5,486 nucleotides of DNA, from positions 3,316 to 8,801 of the forward strand of contig DUEF01000045.1 in assembly GCA_011176555.1 (NCBI GenBank). Reading direction: 5' to 3'. The translations under genes and the position numbers were made by a program. The notes under the pieces were generated by a model. The model was not told the origin of the DNA, searched no databases, and saw nothing but the letters and a program-made list of their open reading frames with translations. Origin of the DNA: Caldilineae bacterium (lineage in GTDB: Bacteria > Chloroflexota > Anaerolineae > J102). Below are positions 4,887 through 5,486 of this stretch, in pieces. Position 1 is the stretch's first letter. Each line of letters opens with the position of its first letter.

Positions 4887-5486
4887 ATGCCCCCCGCCTA
4901 CCCTCTCCCCCCGGCGTCTGACGTCGTCCCGCCCGCCCGCGTGCAACTGCGGCGCTGGCTCGCGGGCGCAGCCGCGCATTATGCACGCGGGCGCGTACGC
5001 GCGCCCGGCCACGACGCCCCCCGACGCGTCCTCCTCATCCGCCCCGATCACCTGGGCGATTTGCTCTTCCTGGGGCCGGCCCTGCACTGGCTGCGCCAGG
5101 CCCTGCCCGACACGCATCTGACCCTGGCCATCGGGCCGTGGGGCCACCCGGCGCTGCCCGCGCTGGCCGGAACCTACGACGAGCTGCTGGAGATCCCCTT
5201 TCCCGCGTTCGAGCGCGGCCAGCGACGAGGGCTACTGGCTCGCTGGCGTTTGCTGCCGCAGACTGCACAACGTTTGCGGGCGTTGGAGTTCGACTCGGCC
5301 CTGGTTTTTCGGCCCGACCACTGGTGGGGGGCGATGCTGGCGGCGCTGGCGAAGATCCCCCGGCGTCTCGGTTACGATACGGCCGAGACCACGCCCTGGT
5401 TGACCACAGCCTTGCCCCTGCCCCACGAACACGCGGCCGCCAGTAATCTACGCCTGGCCGGAACACTGCTCGACCAGCAGCCTGCC
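4887..5486 (+). CDS. glycosyltransferase family 9 (heptosyltransferase-like), N-terminal part (runs off right edge)
   Basis: From ATG 4887 the frame stays open to the window edge, giving 200 residues. After a proline- and arginine-rich leader of about 45 residues comes the GT9 entry motif RRVLLIRPDHLGDLLF (46-61), with the aspartate of the L-G-D turn (D58) in the position of the catalytic base of WaaC. FLGPALHWLRQALP (61-74) and LTLAIGPWG (78-86) follow as in ADP-heptose:LPS heptosyltransferases. FDSALVFRPDHWWGAML (135-151) and KIPRRLGYD (156-164) complete the first Rossmann-like domain. The nucleotide-sugar-binding C-terminal half lies outside the window. GT9 enzymes add heptose or related sugars to cell-surface glycans at the inner face of the membrane, and in lineages without classical LPS the acceptor is unknown. 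An in-frame ATG at 4869 would add six residues. It is 33 bases downstream of the peptidase gene. Confidence 0.88.
   Translation, partial: MPPAYPLPPASDVVPPARVQLRRWLAGAAAHYARGRVRAPGHDAPRRVLLIRPDHLGDLLFLGPALHWLRQALPDTHLTLAIGPWGHPALPALAGTYDELLEIPFPAFERGQRRGLLARWRLLPQTAQRLRALEFDSALVFRPDHWWGAMLAALAKIPRRLGYDTAETTPWLTTALPLPHEHAAASNLRLAGTLLDQQPA

Noticed and set aside
4528..5466. Several overlapping minus-strand frames at the right end
   Set aside because: They are shadows of the peptidase and GT9 genes, rich in Arg, Pro and Ala as expected for antisense frames of GC-rich genes.

Overview
This 5.5 kb window is bacterial. It is compact, and its core genes are GC-rich: hand counts give 39/60, 36/60 and 43/60 G+C in 2041-2100, 4021-4080 and 5041-5100. 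The gene set (a COG1233-type flavoprotein, an M20 peptidase, a GT9 transferase, a GlcD-like flavin dehydrogenase and a DUF4160 gene) fits an environmental bacterium. Chloroflexota or a similar non-proteobacterial lineage is my guess, but nothing here fixes the phylum.

Layout: (1) 1-791, minus strand: N-terminal 263 residues of a GlcD-type FAD-linked dehydrogenase, running off the left edge. (2) 792-1050: divergent non-coding region with a weak leftward promoter candidate, a short hairpin and a good rightward extended -10 promoter. (3) 1051-1825: a lower-GC two-gene cassette made of a DUF4160 protein and an overlapping gene with an unrecognised N-terminal region and an excisionase-type helix-turn-helix at the C-terminus, closed by a small terminator-like hairpin. 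(4) 1859-1960: a short higher-GC open stretch that may be the 3' end of a lost gene once coupled to the next one. (5) 1963-3600: a phytoene-desaturase/retinol-saturase-like FAD oxidoreductase. (6) 3584-3666: an inverted pair of heptanucleotide repeat arms that supplies the last codons of that gene. (7) 3690-4853: a complete M20-family metallopeptidase/deacylase with its metal ligands. (8) 4887-5486: N-terminal 200 residues of a GT9 (heptosyltransferase-like) glycosyltransferase, possibly leaderless.

The three rightward core genes do not form an obvious pathway. The most interesting parts are the DUF4160/HTH cassette, which looks like a toxin-antitoxin-style or self-regulated mobile module inserted in front of the oxidoreductase gene, and the heptamer inverted repeat between the oxidoreductase and peptidase genes. 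No RNA genes, CRISPR arrays, transposases or integrases are visible.
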